Program-made: the position numbers and the translations under genes
The notes under the pieces: generated by a model
The model's database searches: none
Seen by the model: only the letters and a program-made list of their open reading frames with translations
What the model was told of the DNA's origin: nothing
Part shown: positions 25,344 through 27,567 of the stretch, piece after piece
How positions within the stretch are numbered: the first letter of the stretch is position 1
Layout: each line of letters opens with the position of its first letter
Source: a virus
DNA: 27,567 nucleotides
IMG/VR virus record: IMGVR_UViG_3300031746_000134
Span: 1-27,567 of that record
Direction: 5' to 3' (one strand)

Positions 25344-25849
25344 TTAATTATTAATAATCCAGTTAATATTCCATTTGCTAATAAAGACCAATTGCGTTGG
25401 CCTTTTATTTTCTTGATATTAAAATCCTGAGTGGTTATAATTGTGTCCTTAGAATTAATGATGTAGCGTTGTGCAACAATTACACTATCTTGAAAGGTAG
25501 ATAGATTAGTCAAGTGATCAACCTTTTCATAAAGAACATGTATTAGCGTATCCTGATAAGGAACTATTTTAAATGTATCCCTAGAATTTTTTACTTCTAA
25601 AAGCTTTGCTTCAAAGTCTTCCTGGAGTAATGAAATCTTATTGATGATATTCTTTTCATTCCCAATAGTTTTGGTCCAGGTTTGGATCTGAGTTTCTTTT
25701 CCTTCGATTCTTCGCTCAATAACTTTTTGAGTTGAGGTAGGGAATATCTGTTTGTCTGGTTTCATTAACAAGAAAAAGCACATGATACTAAGTGCTAATG
25801 TCAATATTAAATTTAAGTTCTGTTTTTTTCCGTGACTCATCCTTCTCAT
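25340..25849 (-). CDS. Spanin-like / inner-membrane coiled-coil protein, 169 aa
   Basis: A short basic N-terminus (MRRMSHGKKQ) leads into one membrane helix (residues ~12-29, LILTLALSIMCFFLLM). A long polar region of coiled-coil and Thr/Ile/Gln-rich segments follows (30-150), then a second hydrophobic stretch at the very end (SLLANGILTGLLIIK). An N-terminal anchor followed by a periplasmic coiled coil is the plan of an i-spanin (Rz-like), which would act with the neighbouring murein enzymes to disrupt the envelope. The second hydrophobic tail is unusual and could make it a unimolecular spanin-like protein. A candidate promoter lies 28 bases upstream, inside the preceding gene. A second ATG (25840) is a possible start. 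No lipobox is present. Confidence 0.55.
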   Translation of the reverse strand: MRRMSHGKKQNLNLILTLALSIMCFFLLMKPDKQIFPTSTQKVIERRIEGKETQIQTWTKTIGNEKNIINKISLLQEDFEAKLLEVKNSRDTFKIVPYQDTLIHVLYEKVDHLTNLSTFQDSVIVAQRYIINSKDTIITTQDFNIKKIKGQRNWSLLANGILTGLLIIK

Positions 25850-25859
25850 GACATGTGAA

Positions 25860-26354
25860 TTAGATTTCTATTTCAACAAACTTATTCATTAAGCACCAGT
25901 TATACAAATCTTCTGGTGTAAATGTATATGGTTTTTCAACGCCATAAACCCAGGCAACAAACTCAGAGCAAGTCATGGCTGAATCAAAATTCTTTTTTTG
26001 TCTCCATTTCCCAGTGATAAGTTTTATTGGATAACGAAGAATAAAGGAAACGAAATCGTATGCAGTAACACCTGTCTTTGTAGCAGCTCTCATGCATATC
26101 GCTTTTTCAATAACACCTTCAGGATGGCGAAACACGCGAATGTCATATTGATATTTATTATCCCAAGCAAGAAAAGGTCGGCTATTAATCCCATCGTTTT
26201 GAGCATCCATCACAGAAGGAATTCCCCATTGTTCAATGTAAAGTGCAGCATGAGAAAAACGAGATCTAGTGACCTTCATTATGATCCTACTCAAGAACCT
26301 GTGTCCTGTGCAGATTAGAATATCTCCTGGTTTAAGATTCTGTAGATTCATCAT
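25860..26354 (-). CDS. YiiX-like (NlpC/P60 permuted papain-fold) cysteine hydrolase, 164 aa
   Basis: The order of motifs fits the YiiX/YebB-type permuted NlpC/P60 family: an opening KPGDILICTG (8-17), then SRFSHAALYIE with the catalytic His H35, and later SAMTCSEFVAWVYG with the catalytic Cys C129. The permutation puts His before Cys, the reverse of canonical NlpC/P60. Members cleave amide or ester bonds, often in peptidoglycan or lipids. There is no signal peptide. The start overlaps the holin-like gene by 23 bases, and MM gives two possible first codons (26354 or 26351). With holin-like and spanin-like neighbours, an endolysin role is the best inference, though processing of a virion or host protein is possible. 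Confidence 0.7.
   Translation of the reverse strand: MMNLQNLKPGDILICTGHRFLSRIIMKVTRSRFSHAALYIEQWGIPSVMDAQNDGINSRPFLAWDNKYQYDIRVFRHPEGVIEKAICMRAATKTGVTAYDFVSFILRYPIKLITGKWRQKKNFDSAMTCSEFVAWVYGVEKPYTFTPEDLYNWCLMNKFVEIEI
25877..25908 (-). promoter_or_regulatory. Candidate promoter for spanin / transpeptidase genes
   Basis: On the minus strand, TTTG (25908-25905) is followed after 20 bases by TAAGTTTG (25884-25877), a full match to the Bacteroidota TTTG / TAnnTTTG promoter. It lies inside the last codons of the YiiX-like gene and ends 28 bases before the ATG of the spanin-like gene. It could give that gene and those following it a separate transcript start. Confidence 0.5.
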
Positions 26355-26601
26355 CTTTTGGTTTAGTTTCTTCTAATCCTTTGTTGATGCTTTTATGATT
26401 TTCATAAGAAGCAATTCCTAAAAGTGATATTACAAATGTGAGCAACTGAGCTAAAACCATTTCCATATTCTCAACAGTAGTAAACCGAACAACAACGTAT
26501 GTTACTAATGGAAATCCAATATAAACAGCAAGGAACCTTTTAGAAGATTCTTTGTTTCCTCCAAGTGTTAGTCTTCTAAAATATTCAAGCAAATGTTTCA
26601 T
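26332..26601 (-). CDS. Holin-like small membrane protein, 89 aa
   Basis: After a basic N-terminus (MKHLLEYFRRLTLGGNKESSKR) come two membrane helices, about residues 22-40 (FLAVYIGFPLVTYVVVRF) and 46-65 (MEMVLAQLLTFVISLLGIAS), and a polar acidic tail. Two helices, short length and charged ends are the usual signs of a phage holin, which makes membrane holes to time lysis. It overlaps the preceding membrane gene by 4 bases (ATGA) and the YiiX-like hydrolase by 23 bases, and the pairing of holin with hydrolase supports the role. Family not determined. Confidence 0.6.
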   Translation of the reverse strand: MKHLLEYFRRLTLGGNKESSKRFLAVYIGFPLVTYVVVRFTTVENMEMVLAQLLTFVISLLGIASYENHKSINKGLEETKPKDDESTES

Positions 26602-26909
26602 GGTGTATTTATTCCTTTTTTTGCAAGTGCAATTACTAATACATTTACATTCTTGGAGAGTTCTCCAACATTTTCACTCATGACTCTTAATTCCAATTGA
26701 GTCATTGCTTCAATTCTTTTTGTGTCATTTATTTGTTGCTGTTCAACTAATTCAATTCTTCCTTTGTTCTTTCCGTTCTCATCAACAACTTGTTTTAAAT
26801 CAGATACCATTCTGTTTAAAAAAAATCCAATAATAGAAAAAGAAAGTACAATAATAAATCCAGCTATCCCAATCACAAACCAAAGGGTTCCGTCATTCAT
26901 TTGTTCCAT
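26598..26909 (-). CDS. Small membrane protein with coiled coil (holin/antiholin-like), 103 aa
   Basis: One N-terminal membrane helix (residues ~9-31, WFVIGIAGFIIVLSFSIIGF) is followed by ~60 residues of charged coiled coil (VSDLKQVVDENGKNKGRIEL onward). The arrangement resembles haemolysin XhlA-type phage proteins, but with the membrane helix first. The start sits in a TAATG overlap with the ferritin gene, so it is probably translated by ribosomes finishing ferritin. It precedes the two-helix holin-like gene with a 4-base overlap. It may be a holin partner, an antiholin or a spanin-like protein. Confidence 0.55.
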   Translation of the reverse strand: MEQMNDGTLWFVIGIAGFIIVLSFSIIGFFLNRMVSDLKQVVDENGKNKGRIELVEQQQINDTKRIEAMTQLELRVMSENVGELSKNVNVLVIALAKKGINTP

Positions 26910-27484
26910 TATTCACCCATTTCATTGTCCAACAATCGAAGAGCCGATCCTTCAGTTCCAAAGGCAGTTAACTTGTCAGTCCAAGTTTGCATTTTGTCAT
27001 GCTCTTCAACTTGTTCTTTTAAATATTTCAAACACAATTCATAAAGAATGTGATCTCCAATTCTCATTGCATCAGTAGCCATTTTCTTTATCTGAGTACT
27101 CACTTCTACTTCATGATCAAATGACTTCTTTATAATTTGAGGTAATCCACCAAAGGATTCTTCTGGTTGCTTTAAAGCAGGTGTACATGGTGTAACTCCA
27201 AAAGAAAGAAGATATGTTCTTGACCAATTGGCATGTTCCATTTCTTCATCAGAATATCTCTTCCACAATTTAGCAGCCCCCATGAATCCATTGTTATTCA
27301 GCCACATCGACATCGCCAAATAGATCCTTGCAGAAAACTCTTCCTGCTCAATTCTATAATTTAAAGAATCAATACACAAATGTGATATTAGTGGATTCTT
27401 TGTTACACCAGGAGAAGAGTTGCTTGAACTTTCTTTGATTCCTGATAATCCTACTACTGCTGGTTTATTTTCTCCTTCTGGCAT
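26909..27484 (-). CDS. Bacterial-type ferritin (FtnA-like), 191 aa
   Basis: The core aligns well with bacterial non-haem ferritins, which oxidise and store iron in a 24-subunit cage. Ferroxidase positions are intact when laid on E. coli FtnA: E48 (E17), E81 and H84 (E50, H53, in DEEMEH), E125 (E94, in DHEVEVSTQI), Q158 with E160/E161 (Q127, E129, E130 in LKEQVEEH). Helix A reads LNYRIEQEEFSARIYLAMSM, and the C-terminus (LRLLDNEMGE) matches the short E helix. A ~30-residue Ser/Gly-rich N-terminal extension is added to the usual ~165-residue family length. The next Met is M58, so the start at 27484 is required. It lies two bases after another gene and overlaps a holin-like gene (TAATG), so it is in the phage operon. 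An iron-store or oxidative-stress role during infection is inferred. Confidence 0.9.
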   Translation of the reverse strand: MPEGENKPAVVGLSGIKESSSNSSPGVTKNPLISHLCIDSLNYRIEQEEFSARIYLAMSMWLNNNGFMGAAKLWKRYSDEEMEHANWSRTYLLSFGVTPCTPALKQPEESFGGLPQIIKKSFDHEVEVSTQIKKMATDAMRIGDHILYELCLKYLKEQVEEHDKMQTWTDKLTAFGTEGSALRLLDNEMGE

Positions 27485-27486
27485 AA

Positions 27487-27567
27487 TTAATAGTTTCCAT
27501 TATAAATATCATACAACTCATTTCTCAATAATAAAGAGTAATAACTTTTTTGTGCAAAGCCATTGTT
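27487..27567 (-). CDS. C-terminal end of an unknown upstream gene (partial)
   Basis: The minus strand is open from base 27567 to a TAA at 27489-27487, encoding a Tyr/Leu/Asn-rich tail (ends LYDIYNGNY). The stop lies two bases before the ferritin ATG, the same tight spacing as elsewhere. The start is off the window and nothing can be said of its function. The frame is short, so it could be open by chance. Confidence 0.45.
   Translation of the reverse strand, partial: NNGFAQKSYYSLLLRNELYDIYNGNY

Noticed and set aside
1-27567. tRNA genes, CRISPR arrays, insertion sequences or integrase
   Set aside because: Gene-free gaps are all under about 75 bases, no regularly spaced repeats were seen, and no transposase- or recombinase-like protein is encoded.

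Overview
The window is a dense, AT-rich late-gene region of a tailed bacteriophage. Every supportable gene lies on the minus strand. Genes abut, overlap by a few bases, or are separated by fewer than 75 bases; the largest gap is 19915-19986. The probable host is a member of the Bacteroidota. Start codons follow A/T-rich stretches without Shine-Dalgarno sequences, and the only promoter-like motifs follow the Bacteroidota TTTG / TAnnTTTG pattern. Gene order and protein character (TerL, ~840 aa portal, ~385 aa scaffold-like protein, ~484 aa capsid protein, a run of small connector/ring-like proteins, a ~1300 aa muzzle/stabilization-like protein, then low-complexity cargo-like proteins, with no tape measure) resemble crAss-like podoviruses (Crassvirales) or a close relative. 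That assignment comes from layout and remembered family motifs, not from a search.

In the direction of transcription (right to left): (1) 27567-24383 holds the tail of an unknown gene, a full-length bacterial-type ferritin, two small holin-like membrane proteins, a YiiX/NlpC-P60-like cysteine hydrolase, a spanin-like protein, an L,D-transpeptidase-like enzyme and a tail-anchored membrane protein. This reads as a lysis module headed by an iron-storage gene. (2) 24383-17252 holds packaging and head genes: terminase large subunit, portal, scaffold-like protein and major capsid protein. (3) 17205-12173 holds seven smaller genes, mostly probable head, connector and ring proteins, several with clustered cysteines, interrupted by a small membrane protein. 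(4) 12173-1 holds an unusual SET-domain protein with a C-terminal beta-barrel-like region, the muzzle-like protein, a Gly/Ala/Met-rich protein with a glycine-zipper-like N-terminus, two cargo-like proteins, and the first 577 codons of a larger protein that leaves the window.

Most likely the late operon makes a short-tailed virion whose tail region stores proteins that are ejected with the DNA, while the right-hand module opens the cell at the end of infection. Three promoter candidates (before the scaffold gene, before the 650 aa cargo gene, and inside the YiiX-like gene) would divide the long operon into separately tuned units. The most unusual elements are the SET / beta-barrel fusion and the intact ferritin coupled to lysis genes. 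No tRNA, CRISPR array, insertion sequence, integrase or convincing terminator was seen.
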